Source: an uncultured Lachnospiraceae bacterium | GTDB taxonomy: Bacteria; Bacillota; Clostridia; Lachnospirales; Lachnospiraceae | Direction of reading: 5' to 3' | Assembly (NCBI GenBank): GCA_947650005.1 | Contig: CANSTU010000004.1 | Span: 1 to 64,000, forward strand | DNA: 64,000 bases | Part shown: piece after piece, positions 47,612 through 55,319 of the stretch | How positions within the stretch are numbered: position 1 is the first letter of the stretch | How the letters are laid out: each line of letters opens with the position of its first letter | Notes under the pieces: model-generated | Database searches by the model: none | The model's input: the letters and a program-made list of their open reading frames with translations, nothing else | Told to the model about the DNA's origin: nothing | Translations under genes and position numbers: made by a program

Positions 47612-48298
47612 TCATGCCCTAAAAAAATATCCCACTCCCCATTTCGTATGCACATATTTTGGCTCGCTGGGGTTCTTCTCTATCTTCTCCCGTAGCCTGC
47701 GGACATGCACGTCCACGGTTCGCACATCCCCCGGATAATCGCTCCCCCATACCAGCTTCAGAAGGCTTTCCCGACCGTATACCTTGTTCGGGTTCAGGGC
47801 GAGCAGCTCCAACAGATCGAATTCTTTCGCCGTTAAATTGATCTCCTGGCCCGCTATGGAAACTCTCCGGCCGTCGCAATCCAGCTTCAGGTCGCCGTGA
47901 ACCACCGTCTTGGGCGCATCCGCCTTATCCCGTACTGCAGTACGCCGCATGATGGCTTTGATTCTGGCCTTTACCTCCAGGATATTAAAGGGTTTGGTAA
48001 TATAATCGTCGGCGCCGTATTCCAGCCCCATGATCTTATCCATATCGTTATCCTTGGCCGTGAGCATGACGATAGGCATGTTGGAAAACTCCCGAATCTG
48101 CTGACAGACCTCCAGGCCGGTCAATTTGGGCAACATGATATCTAATAGAATGATATCAAATTCTGTATTTCTTGCCGCTTCCAGGGCTTCTTCCCCGTCA
48201 TAGGCGCAGGTCACTTCCATGCCGTCCTGCTCCAGGCTGAACCGTATCCCCTTCACGATCAATTTTTCGTCATCCACCACCAAAACTTTTTTAGCCAT
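47612..48298 (-). CDS. OmpR-family response regulator
   Basis: A 228-residue regulator, partner of the downstream kinase. The receiver has the Asp pair DDE near residue 9, phospho-acceptor Asp53 in IILLDIMLP, and conserved Lys in DDYITKPFN. A winged-helix OmpR/PhoB domain follows (LTAKEFDLLELLALNPNKVY, then VRTVDVHVRRLREKI). It resembles WalR/YycF. Its place inside a comEA-comEC series makes competence or envelope genes possible targets, which the sequence cannot confirm. Confidence 0.93.
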   Translation of the reverse strand: MAKKVLVVDDEKLIVKGIRFSLEQDGMEVTCAYDGEEALEAARNTEFDIILLDIMLPKLTGLEVCQQIREFSNMPIVMLTAKDNDMDKIMGLEYGADDYITKPFNILEVKARIKAIMRRTAVRDKADAPKTVVHGDLKLDCDGRRVSIAGQEINLTAKEFDLLELLALNPNKVYGRESLLKLVWGSDYPGDVRTVDVHVRRLREKIEKNPSEPKYVHTKWGVGYFFRA

Positions 48299-48353
48299 AA
48301 CGCTTTCCCTATGCCTTTCCTGCTCCGGCCATTTTCCGGATTCTTGCTGTCGT

Positions 48354-48995
48354 CTATCGAACGGTGATGAATGCCTGAAGTTTCTGAAAACTCGCTTCCT
48401 TGATCCCGTCCACTTTCATGATGTCTTCGATTGTCCGAAATCTGCCATTTTTCTCCCGATAGGACAATATGGCCTCCGCTCTCGTCTGTCCGATGCCGGG
48501 AAGGGTCATCAATTCAGACACCGATGCGGAATTAAGATCTACCAAGCCGTCTTTCGTATCCTCACCGGTTTGGTCCGCCGTCATGGTCTGCGCCTCTTCC
48601 AGAGTAGGAATCCGGATCTGCATTCCGTCCTCCAGAAACGCCGCCTGGTTCACGCTGCTTTCCGCCGCATCCTCACGCAGCCCTTCCGCTTCCTCAACGG
48701 CATCGTGAATCCGGCTCCCAGCCGGAAGGCAATACACTCCGGGGCGGTTCACCGCGCCGCACACATGTACCACGCATTCCGCCCCGCCCTTCTCCTCCGG
48801 GATATCCTGTACCCCGACCTTTGACAAAACGTCCTGAGAAACCGTCTCTGCACTAAGCGCTCCTTCCGTTTCTTTGGCCATAGAAGGCTCCTGCTGCTGC
48901 AGTTCCACCACCCGCCTGTCTTTACATCCGGCAAGCGAAAAAACAAATACCAGTACTGTGCACAGTACCGGAATTCTCCTGAAAAAATATGACAT
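48354..48995 (-). CDS. comEA: competence DNA-binding protein ComEA (lipoprotein form)
   Basis: A 213-residue DNA receptor for uptake. ATG 48995, after GGAAAGGGG, gives a lipoprotein signal ending LAGC, so the protein is lipid-anchored rather than held by a plain helix as in Bacillus. A SLBB-like segment (CVVHVCGAVNRPGVYCL near residue 80) and the C-terminal helix-hairpin-helix pair (VDLNSASVSELMTLPGIGQT and FRTIEDIMKVDGI) are clear. It is the first gene of the long com series and has a promoter about 60 bp upstream. Confidence 0.92.
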   Translation of the reverse strand: MSYFFRRIPVLCTVLVFVFSLAGCKDRRVVELQQQEPSMAKETEGALSAETVSQDVLSKVGVQDIPEEKGGAECVVHVCGAVNRPGVYCLPAGSRIHDAVEEAEGLREDAAESSVNQAAFLEDGMQIRIPTLEEAQTMTADQTGEDTKDGLVDLNSASVSELMTLPGIGQTRAEAILSYREKNGRFRTIEDIMKVDGIKEASFQKLQAFITVR

Positions 48996-49053
48996 AAAAC
49001 CCCTTTCCATACAAGCTGCCACATGGAAAGGTCCCCGTATACAGCCTAGTTTT

Positions 49054-49082
49054 ATTGTATGATAAAATGCGGGGTTTTACAA
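49054..49082 (-). promoter_or_regulatory. promoter of comEA and the com series
   Basis: Minus strand TTGTAA (49077-49082), 17 bp, TACAAT (49054-49059), with the start codon about 60 bp downstream. Confidence 0.6.
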
Positions 49083-49106
49083 GGGAATTTTTGTTACAAG
49101 AGAGGG

Positions 49107-49178
49107 AGATTGAAAATTAAAATTTTCAATCTCCCTGATTTGTATACCCGCTTTAGCGGGCAGATGGGAGCAAAAATG
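49107..49178 (+). repeat. inverted leader cassette, plus-strand copy
   Basis: A 72-bp copy of the cassette in front of the HD gene (49968-50039), inverted relative to it and matching at all but about six positions. It contains both hairpins, GATGGGAG and ATG (49176-49178). No real gene follows in its direction; the frame it opens is antisense to the HD gene. Confidence 0.85.
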
Positions 49179-49277
49179 AAACGTTGGTTACGATTCACAT
49201 ATCAGGCAGGTTCCCGAGCGGGGAGCGATGCCGCGGGAGAGGAGAGGACGGCCGTCCCATGTCCCCTTCCTTATTAT

Positions 49278-49970
49278 CTACCGGCCGCAGTCTATGAAAC
49301 ACGCCTCAAGGAGACCTTTTCTTTTTCCCTCATAGTCCTCCCCTACCTCTTCCCGCATATTTTCGTAGAAAGAAACTGCCGCTGCACGCCGTCTTTGGGC
49401 GATTTCCTTTCCGCGGGCTGTATAAAACCCTTGATAGATCCCTTCGAGTTTATATTTATATTCCTGGAAAAAGGACGGCTCTACGTCCTCTTTTCCGTCC
49501 GATACTTCCCCTTCCGGTGTGAGAGAGTAAAGGGGTTCCGATACAGCCCCTTTATATACCAGAGTCCGGGCAATCCCCACCGCGCCGCATACATCCAGCT
49601 TGTCCGCATCGAACAGAATCTTCGCCTCCATACTCTGGGGCGGGTTATCCCTGCGGAAACGATGGGTTAGGATGCAGTCGCGTACATGCGTCGCGAACGT
49701 TTCCGCAAAATCCTGTTGCACCAGAAAACGGTACGCCTTCTCGCTCCCCACGCAGGCATGGCAGAGCCGAGGATTTTCAAACTGTTCCTTTCGACCGACA
49801 TCATGGAGCAGGCAGGCGCAGATCAATACATCACGATCCACGTTTTTCTCATGATCTGCGATCTCCAGCGCCAGATAGAGCACCCGGTAAATGTGTTCCC
49901 GGTCGTGGGCGCTGTCTTCCATGCAGGAATGCATGTAGGACTCAATCAATGCGTAAGTTTTTTTATCCAT
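49278..49970 (-). CDS. HD-domain phosphohydrolase
   Basis: A 230-residue HD-superfamily protein, distinct from the one at 29130. The ligands are in MEDSAHDREHIYRVLYLAL (His near residue 22), the HD doublet in CACLLHDVGRKEQF near 55, CILTHRFRRDN near 105, and ILFDADKLDVCGAVGIAR near 125. It probably hydrolyses a phosphate ester or nucleotide; the substrate is unknown. ATG 49970 lies in a leader cassette after GGGAG. The gene is enclosed by two inverted copies of that cassette. Confidence 0.88.
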   Translation of the reverse strand: MDKKTYALIESYMHSCMEDSAHDREHIYRVLYLALEIADHEKNVDRDVLICACLLHDVGRKEQFENPRLCHACVGSEKAYRFLVQQDFAETFATHVRDCILTHRFRRDNPPQSMEAKILFDADKLDVCGAVGIARTLVYKGAVSEPLYSLTPEGEVSDGKEDVEPSFFQEYKYKLEGIYQGFYTARGKEIAQRRRAAAVSFYENMREEVGEDYEGKRKGLLEACFIDCGR

Positions 49971-50039
49971 TTTTGCTCCCATCTGCCCGCTTTAGCGGGC
50001 AGACAAATCCGGGAGATTGAAAATCTTAATTTTCAATCT
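49968..50039 (-). repeat. leader cassette of the HD gene, inverted partner of 49107-49178
   Basis: Minus strand: hairpin GATTGAAAAT/ATTTTCAATC, linker TCCCGGATTTGTC, hairpin TGCCCGCTAAAGCGGGCA, then GATGGGAGCAAAA and the HD start codon. The inverted partner shares about 66 of 72 positions. Confidence 0.85.
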
Positions 50040-50111
50040 TATACCCCTGCATATCGCAGGCTAAATCTGCGATACTGCCACCAATAAAGAGTTTGAAACA
50101 TAGTTTCAAAT
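50040..50111 (-). repeat. type-B cassette between ANT(6) gene and HD gene
   Basis: Minus strand: hairpin TTTGAAAC/GTTTCAAA (50092-50110), linker CTCTTTATTGGTGGCAG, hairpin TATCGCAG..CTGCGATA (50052-50074), then TGCAGGGGTATAA. The same TGCAGGGGTATAA wording forms the last codons and stop of the upstream ANT(6) gene. No start codon follows it; the type-A cassette comes next. Confidence 0.7.
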
Positions 50112-50963
50112 TTATACCCCTGCAAACCGCGCATAATAATATGCCACATACCCGCTGACTTTCCTGTCATAATCCGGATATATATAACCAAATCTCTCCG
50201 CACATGTCCCCGCAGCCTCCCGGAATAGGGAATGACACAGAAGAAGGGACTTCCACATATTTTCGTAGGAATCGTTTTTGTATGTAGCCAACAAAGCATC
50301 CCAGGTCTTCTCAGGGAGGTATTTGCGGATAAATTTGTAATTTTTGCCCACGCTAAAGGTAAAGCCGTATTCCAGTCCCACCTTCCAGGACAGCATGCGC
50401 AGCAGTTCATCGCGCAGAAGCCCCAGATGGTCAATAGAAAACAGGATCTCTTTCCGGCACAATCCCTTCACCACATAGGGCGTGAGACTCCAAAATTCGT
50501 TGCAGCAGTCGTCAAAGCTGCGCGGACTAGGTTTCTTGATCCAGTATTCCTCATCGGTGGGAAGAACCGGTTCCGGACACCTTCCGTCTTTATCCAAAAG
50601 GATGGTACGCAGCTTATCCTGGGCGAGGTAGTCCGGCAGCTTATCCACCTCCAGAAAGGTAAAGTCGATCTTGTTATGATCTTCAAATAAAACAAGATAG
50701 GAATAACCCTCCTCCACCGCAGGAAACAGTTCCATATCCTCCGGCTTCTGCATCATGAGGGTGGGGCCAAATAAAGCCAGCCATCCGTCGTCCTCCGTAA
50801 ATTGTTTCATATCCTTCACGAAATAGGTGATATCATAGTCCTGGAAGGTGTCTTCTGGAATATTCCGATTCACCCTGGAGCCTTCCATTCCCACCAGACG
50901 GATGTTCTCCTCATTTCGAGCAAAATCCAGAATCAGTTTTCTCATTTCATCGGGTGTACGCAT
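50112..50963 (-). CDS. aminoglycoside 6-adenylyltransferase family protein
   Basis: A 283-residue nucleotidyltransferase closely following the ANT(6)-I pattern. The N-terminal LVGMEGSRVNRNIPEDTFQD leads into the YDITYFV metal/nucleotide site. MMQKPEDMELFP near residue 80, KPSPRSFDDCCNEFW and the LCRKEILFSIDHL stretch follow, as in AadE. By homology it transfers AMP to the 6-OH of streptomycin. Whether this chromosomal copy confers resistance is unknown. The last codons (FAGV and TAA) coincide with a cassette tail, as at addB and holA. Confidence 0.88.
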   Translation of the reverse strand: MRTPDEMRKLILDFARNEENIRLVGMEGSRVNRNIPEDTFQDYDITYFVKDMKQFTEDDGWLALFGPTLMMQKPEDMELFPAVEEGYSYLVLFEDHNKIDFTFLEVDKLPDYLAQDKLRTILLDKDGRCPEPVLPTDEEYWIKKPSPRSFDDCCNEFWSLTPYVVKGLCRKEILFSIDHLGLLRDELLRMLSWKVGLEYGFTFSVGKNYKFIRKYLPEKTWDALLATYKNDSYENMWKSLLLCHSLFREAAGTCAERFGYIYPDYDRKVSGYVAYYYARFAGV

Positions 50964-50981
50964 CCATCATCCTCCTGCTGA

Positions 50982-51413
50982 TTATTTCCACTTAAAAATT
51001 ACTATGCCGGCAATCGCCACTGCCATTCCCACTGCCTTCCGCCATTCCCATCCGGTCTTCTCCACGCCGAACAAGCCGAACAGCTCGATCAGGTACGCCA
51101 CCAAAAGCTGCGCTACCACAATCAGCATCACTGCCCGGGCAGGGCCGAGAAGATCCATACCCTTGATGACCGTATAGGTGATGAAAGCGCCGATGGCCCC
51201 TCCCAACAGCATATATTTAGGCTGTACCTGCCACACACCGCTTAAGGGGCTGCGGTCCGTCATGGCCCAGGCGGCCAGGCAGACCAGCAGGGCCGAAAAT
51301 TGTACGAAGCAATTGGCCGCCCAAATACTGGAAGCTTTGGTGACCTGTGTATTAAAAACTCCCTGCACACTCATCAGGGCGCCTGAAAGTAACGCGATAA
51401 TAAAACCGAGCAT
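50982..51413 (-). CDS. DMT-family small membrane protein (DUF606/YdcZ)
   Basis: A 143-residue protein with five predicted helices, matching the single-domain DMT family DUF606 (FIIALLSGALMSVQGVFNTQ at the start, LLGGAIGAFITYTVIKGMD near residue 75). Such half-size transporters act as dimers; the substrate is unknown. ATG 51413 follows AAGGAGG in a leader cassette; the upstream frame to 51473 is made of repeat sequence. The gene ends 18 bp before the ANT(6) start, so the two are probably cotranscribed. Confidence 0.85.
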   Translation of the reverse strand: MLGFIIALLSGALMSVQGVFNTQVTKASSIWAANCFVQFSALLVCLAAWAMTDRSPLSGVWQVQPKYMLLGGAIGAFITYTVIKGMDLLGPARAVMLIVVAQLLVAYLIELFGLFGVEKTGWEWRKAVGMAVAIAGIVIFKWK

Positions 51414-51482
51414 ATGAGCCTCCTTGCCCGCTTTAGCGGGCGTAAATCCACGGTTGAAAAGGCTGGATGCCATTTTTCAACC
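51414..51482 (-). repeat. leader cassette of the DMT gene
   Basis: Minus strand: hairpin GGTTGAAAAA/TTTTCAACC (51452-51482), linker GTGGATTTAC, hairpin GCCCGCTAAAGCGGGC (51426-51441), AAGGAGG and the start. Confidence 0.8.
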
Positions 51483-51499
51483 TAGCCTCCTGTTTGGAA

Positions 51500-51573
51500 A
51501 TATTTTTGCTCCCATCTGCGTGCTAGGCACACGCTTCATTAAAATCCGGGAGATTGACACGATGTATCAATCT
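51500..51573 (-). repeat. orphan leader cassette without a gene
   Basis: Minus strand: hairpin AGATTGA/TCAATCT (51551-51573), linker CCCGGATTTTAATGAA, hairpin GCGTG/CACGC (51518-51534), then AGATGGGAGCAAAAATA. The position where a start codon is expected reads ATA, and no ORF follows before the next cassette. Confidence 0.75.
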
Positions 51574-51637
51574 TAATAATCTCCTCTCATCTTGCCCATA
51601 TGACGGTATTTTTATACTTACAAAGAAGGAACCTCTT

Positions 51638-52306
51638 TTATGAGGCTGTCACTCTCGTCTCCAGTTCATCAAAAAAGCCTTGAAAACTGGGGGAGTGGTT
51701 CGCATCCAGCTTAAGCGCTTTGCCTATTTTATCTGCCCATTCGCACTTTGCCTTTCCCACCGCATTCTCCCCTGCTGTTTTTTTCTTCTTTAATCCTGCT
51801 AATCCTCCCGGATATAACATATTGGCAAGTACTTCCCATGTATCACATATATCATCCTGCACATAGTCTTTCAGATATCTCTTCCGGGCATTTGGATAGG
51901 CTTCCCAAATGGCGCCCTCATCTCCCAAAAGCCAAGCTTCCATCTCTTTCACAGCAATACAGAATACATGATCGGTGAGCAGCATACATTCTGATGCGGC
52001 CTTCTCCAATTCTTTCTTAAAATTTTCAGGATCCCTTTTATCATTATCCAAAACAACAACAATTACAGCATTTCCCATATCTCTCAGAGATTTGTCAAAT
52101 CCCCTTAAATAGCCTCGCAAATTATTCAGAAGATTTCCTCCTTTTCTTTCGAATAGGTTCCCGCTCCTTTTTAAGTGCCCAATTCCACTGAATGATTTGC
52201 TGTCATAGTAGATTTCCTTTTCCGGATATTTGACTCTCAGTTTTTCCATAACATGTTTGACTAGAATCTCCGTTGACTGATCCTCTATCATGAACTGAAA
52301 ATACAT
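51638..52306 (-). CDS. TOPRIM-like DUF4276-type protein, partner of AAA ATPase
   Basis: A 222-residue protein. The N-terminal MIEDQSTEILVKHVM supplies a TOPRIM-like Glu (residues 7-12). The acidic motif VVVLDNDKRDPENFKKEL near 90 and IAVKEMEAWLLGD near 120 match the DUF4276 pattern. TOPRIM domains cut or ligate nucleic acid. It begins 12 bp after the stop of an AAA_21-type ATPase gene. This ATPase-TOPRIM pairing recalls PARIS (AriA/AriB) and split OLD-type defence modules, but identity with either is not claimed. The start follows GGGGGAAAGG. Confidence 0.72.
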   Translation of the reverse strand: MYFQFMIEDQSTEILVKHVMEKLRVKYPEKEIYYDSKSFSGIGHLKRSGNLFERKGGNLLNNLRGYLRGFDKSLRDMGNAVIVVVLDNDKRDPENFKKELEKAASECMLLTDHVFCIAVKEMEAWLLGDEGAIWEAYPNARKRYLKDYVQDDICDTWEVLANMLYPGGLAGLKKKKTAGENAVGKAKCEWADKIGKALKLDANHSPSFQGFFDELETRVTAS

Positions 52307-52318
52307 ACCTTTCCCCCG

Positions 52319-53539
52319 CTATCCAAAATACTTGCTGTACCACATATCGCCCAAGGGTACTTCCTCTTCGTATAAATCCTTTACAAACGGATATTCTGAA
52401 GCCTTTTTAATTGTTGAAAATCCATCTTCGCTTTTTGTAAGTACCCAGACATTTTGCGGATTCATTGTATTTACAAAAAAAGGACTATGCGTAGTCACGA
52501 ATAACTGTTTTGAAAATCCGGCTCCCACATTCCGTATCATTTCATCTGCCAGCATTCCCAGATATTGATGGTATAGCCCATTTTCCGGTTCCTCAATAAA
52601 CACCAGCTGTCTGGGATTTTTTTCATGCAATAACAAATAATAGGCGAATAATTTCAATGTTCCATCCGACATTTTCGGCGAATAAAAAGCATTTTTAAAT
52701 CCTTTTTCCCAAAATTTAAGCATCATCTGGCCATTGTCGAATCGAACCGGCTCAATTCTTTCTATTCCGGGTAACTTAGTTTGGATTTCTTTTAATACCT
52801 TTTCAAACTCTTTCCTGTTTTCCCGAAACATATATTGGGCTACATTGTTGATATTGCTGCCATCTCGATTCAAGTAGGGCTGTGGCGCTGCTGTCTGCAA
52901 AATCCTTGCAGCATCCGGAGAAAAATAACACAAATACCAGCTACGAAGGAACTCCAGAAAACCTTCCACTCGCTGGTATTGCTTCATAGCCCCAATCGTT
53001 ACAATCCCCAATTTCCGCCTGTCTGATAGCTCAACTTCCTTTTTTTCCCCGCTTAAAATACGCCCTTCCTCGTCCTGCCAGCCCTCCGTCCCTTCAAACG
53101 CATACCCTTTCCCATTCTGCAGATGCAAAAAGGACAAAGGCCACCCTCTCTTCTGGATTCTCTGTCTTAGACGCTCTTCTTTCACGTATGGACGGCCCAC
53201 TTCATCCATATCTATTACCAATTCATATGTGATCGGACGCGCAGTACTCGTTTCCCGGTAATACAGTTCAAAGGAAATGGGAGCAGCACACCCTTGGGAA
53301 CGCAGTTGTTCAAAACCACCCCTGTTTTTTTCATCACAAGCTGCTTCCACTCCTATTTCCAGGCAGTCAGCAAGAAATCCAAAAGCATCAGCTAATGTAC
53401 TCTTTCCGTTTCCACTGGGACCAATTATGGTCGTCATATTATTCAAGGCTGTAGCCTTTTGATTGGAGAGCGTTTTTCCCATAACAATATCTTTCAGGGG
53501 CCCAAAATTTTGAATTTTCACACCTTCAATTTTTCCCAT
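52319..53539 (-). CDS. AAA_21/OLD-like ATPase, probable defence partner
   Basis: A 406-residue SMC/RecF-like ATPase. Walker A GPSGNGKST is near residue 38, the signature-like KMSDGTLKLFAYYLLL near 290, Walker B LVFIEEPENGLYH near 320, and the H-loop VTTHSPFFVNTMN near 358. The coiled-coil part between is short, as in the AAA_21 family of OLD/AbiEii-like proteins. ATG 53539 is used, with GGAG upstream. The TOPRIM-like gene follows after 12 bp, so a two-gene operon is very likely. It might sense phage or damaged DNA and license the nuclease (inference). Confidence 0.82.
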   Translation of the reverse strand: MGKIEGVKIQNFGPLKDIVMGKTLSNQKATALNNMTTIIGPSGNGKSTLADAFGFLADCLEIGVEAACDEKNRGGFEQLRSQGCAAPISFELYYRETSTARPITYELVIDMDEVGRPYVKEERLRQRIQKRGWPLSFLHLQNGKGYAFEGTEGWQDEEGRILSGEKKEVELSDRRKLGIVTIGAMKQYQRVEGFLEFLRSWYLCYFSPDAARILQTAAPQPYLNRDGSNINNVAQYMFRENRKEFEKVLKEIQTKLPGIERIEPVRFDNGQMMLKFWEKGFKNAFYSPKMSDGTLKLFAYYLLLHEKNPRQLVFIEEPENGLYHQYLGMLADEMIRNVGAGFSKQLFVTTHSPFFVNTMNPQNVWVLTKSEDGFSTIKKASEYPFVKDLYEEEVPLGDMWYSKYFG

Positions 53540-53582
53540 TTCATATCTCCATTTCAATCTCTCCGAACGATACCTCCGCCTC

Positions 53583-55088
53583 TCAATCCTCCAAAAACTC
53601 CTGTCCTTCTTCCGGCTCTTCCACAGGAGCCGGAATATATTCCTCTGTCACCGGCGTGCCCGCCACCTGGGTTTTAATCTGCTCCGAAAGGTTCTTCAGG
53701 GTTTCGGAAACTTCTCCGCCGGTCCAGATCCTGGTAAACGCAATTTCCATCTGTACCCAGTAATTGCTGGTCTGCACCATTTTGGGAATGGGTACGGAAT
53801 CCGCATATTCTTCGTTGAATGCTTTCGCCTGGGGAAGGGAAGGTGCAGCGTTTAGGGCGACAGGAATCTTTCCCGTCCTTTCAAATAATTCTGATGACGC
53901 TTCTTCCACCAGATAGCGGGCGAACGCATTGGCCAGATCCTTATTTTGGCTGTAGCCGTTCACCACCACCGCATTGGTCACGGAAAGGCTCTTCGTTTCC
54001 AGTTCCCCGTCTATATCGGGAACTTTGGCCACCCCGTATTCATAGGGAAACTGCCCGTCCGCCTGCGCCTGCTCCAGCTTAGACAGAATATCCGAGGTGG
54101 CCACCGTGAATACCAGTTTCCCGTCGATGAACTCCTGCACCACGGAATCGTAATCCACCTCCTGCGCTTCTATGGAGAAAAACTGATTCAGGTTCTGATA
54201 AGAGAGCAGACAGCGGATCACATCTAAGTTATAGATATCGATTTTTCCCGGGTCGTCCCCGGTCGGTCCGCCCACATTGATATAATTTCCCACGAAAAAA
54301 TAATTATAAAAAATATCGGAAACATCCCATTTAAAAACGGCCTCTACTTGCTCCGGCGCATTGTATCCATCCGCAAAGGCACGGATTTCCTCCACGCTGG
54401 CGGGAATGAGCCCCTGCATGCGCTCTTCCACGGCCCCGTCTTCATAGATGACTTCCCCTGCATCTGGAGGGATATTTTCTTCCTGCTCTCCCTCTACGGG
54501 TTCCCCGTTTTCCTCCAACTCCCGCATGGCTTCTTCTCCAGCAAGAGCGTCCGCTTCCACCTCAAGGGCGACTCGGGCCGCCTCCTCCAGATAGGTTTCG
54601 TTATAGATGAGCGCGCTGGTTTCATAATAGAAGGGATAGCCGATCACGTGCCCGCGGCAGGTCACCGCATGGATGGCTGCTTCCGGGAAATTCCCTGTCC
54701 CAACCAGGCCGTCTGCGTCCCGGATATCGCTGGCCAACCCTCCGAGCCAGGCCTTCTCCAGGCTTTCATTGCCTATGATATACAGGTCAGGATAGGTATT
54801 GGTATCCAACGATTCCCTGTTAATATTCTCTAGATACTCCAATCCGGAAACCAGCTTGGGAATCACCCGCACATCCTGCTCTTCCGAAAAATCCAGGGCA
54901 ACTCTGGCGAGATAGTCTCCCAAGGCCTCATCCGTATACCACAGGTTTACCGTGGGACGGATCGTCAACGCATTTCCCGGAATCTCTACAAGGCCGGCAA
55001 GCCTATCGCTTCCGACCCCAATAACAGCCAGGACTCCGGCTGCCGCAACAACCGCCGCCACAGCCAGCACCTTTTTCCACAATTTCAT
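53583..55088 (-). CDS. membrane-anchored extracellular solute-binding protein, orphan
   Basis: A 501-residue family-1-type binding protein. One N-terminal helix (VLAVAAVVAAAGVLAVIGVG) and no lipobox Cys, so it is probably held as an uncleaved or ordinary signal. The mature part has LWYTDEALGDYLARVALDF, TYPDLYIIGNESL and later ANAFARYLVEEASSELFERTG. A Glu-rich insert lies near residues 180-225. No permease or ATPase genes are next to it; the neighbours are argD and the AAA module. The start at 55088 follows a cassette GGGAG. The substrate cannot be deduced. Confidence 0.78.
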   Translation of the reverse strand: MKLWKKVLAVAAVVAAAGVLAVIGVGSDRLAGLVEIPGNALTIRPTVNLWYTDEALGDYLARVALDFSEEQDVRVIPKLVSGLEYLENINRESLDTNTYPDLYIIGNESLEKAWLGGLASDIRDADGLVGTGNFPEAAIHAVTCRGHVIGYPFYYETSALIYNETYLEEAARVALEVEADALAGEEAMRELEENGEPVEGEQEENIPPDAGEVIYEDGAVEERMQGLIPASVEEIRAFADGYNAPEQVEAVFKWDVSDIFYNYFFVGNYINVGGPTGDDPGKIDIYNLDVIRCLLSYQNLNQFFSIEAQEVDYDSVVQEFIDGKLVFTVATSDILSKLEQAQADGQFPYEYGVAKVPDIDGELETKSLSVTNAVVVNGYSQNKDLANAFARYLVEEASSELFERTGKIPVALNAAPSLPQAKAFNEEYADSVPIPKMVQTSNYWVQMEIAFTRIWTGGEVSETLKNLSEQIKTQVAGTPVTEEYIPAPVEEPEEGQEFLED

Positions 55089-55091
55089 CCA

Positions 55092-55319
55092 ACTCCCGTC
55101 TGCCTGCTTTAGCAGGCACTTAATTCATGACGCGGAAAATCTCTGATTTTCCGTTTACTCCCGTCTTCCTGCCCTAGCAGGCGCTTGTTTCATGATGCGG
55201 AAAATCTCTGATTTTCCGTTTACTCCCGTCTGCCTGCTTTAGCAGGCGCTCTATTCACAACGCGGAAAATCTCTGATTTTCCGTCTGCTCCCGTCTTCCT
55301 GCCCTAGCAGGCGCTCCAT
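55092..55319 (-). repeat. tandem 65-bp leader cassettes upstream of the binding protein
   Basis: Units begin at 55092, 55157, 55222 and 55287 (last one partial, ending at the argD stop), an exact 65-bp period. On the minus strand: hairpin CGGAAAATC/GATTTTCCG, linker CGTCATGAATTAAG (variable), hairpin TGCCTGCTAAAGCAGGCA alternating with GCCTGCTAGGGCAGGA, then GACGGGAGT. The unit nearest the gene supplies its ribosome site. Same architecture and period as the addA repeats, but different first-hairpin sequence. Confidence 0.9.

Noticed and set aside
49059..49670. 203-codon plus-strand ORF behind a perfect-looking ribosome site at 49176
   Set aside because: The ribosome site and ATG belong to the inverted cassette copy. 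The frame is antisense to the HD gene, and its protein shows no domain.
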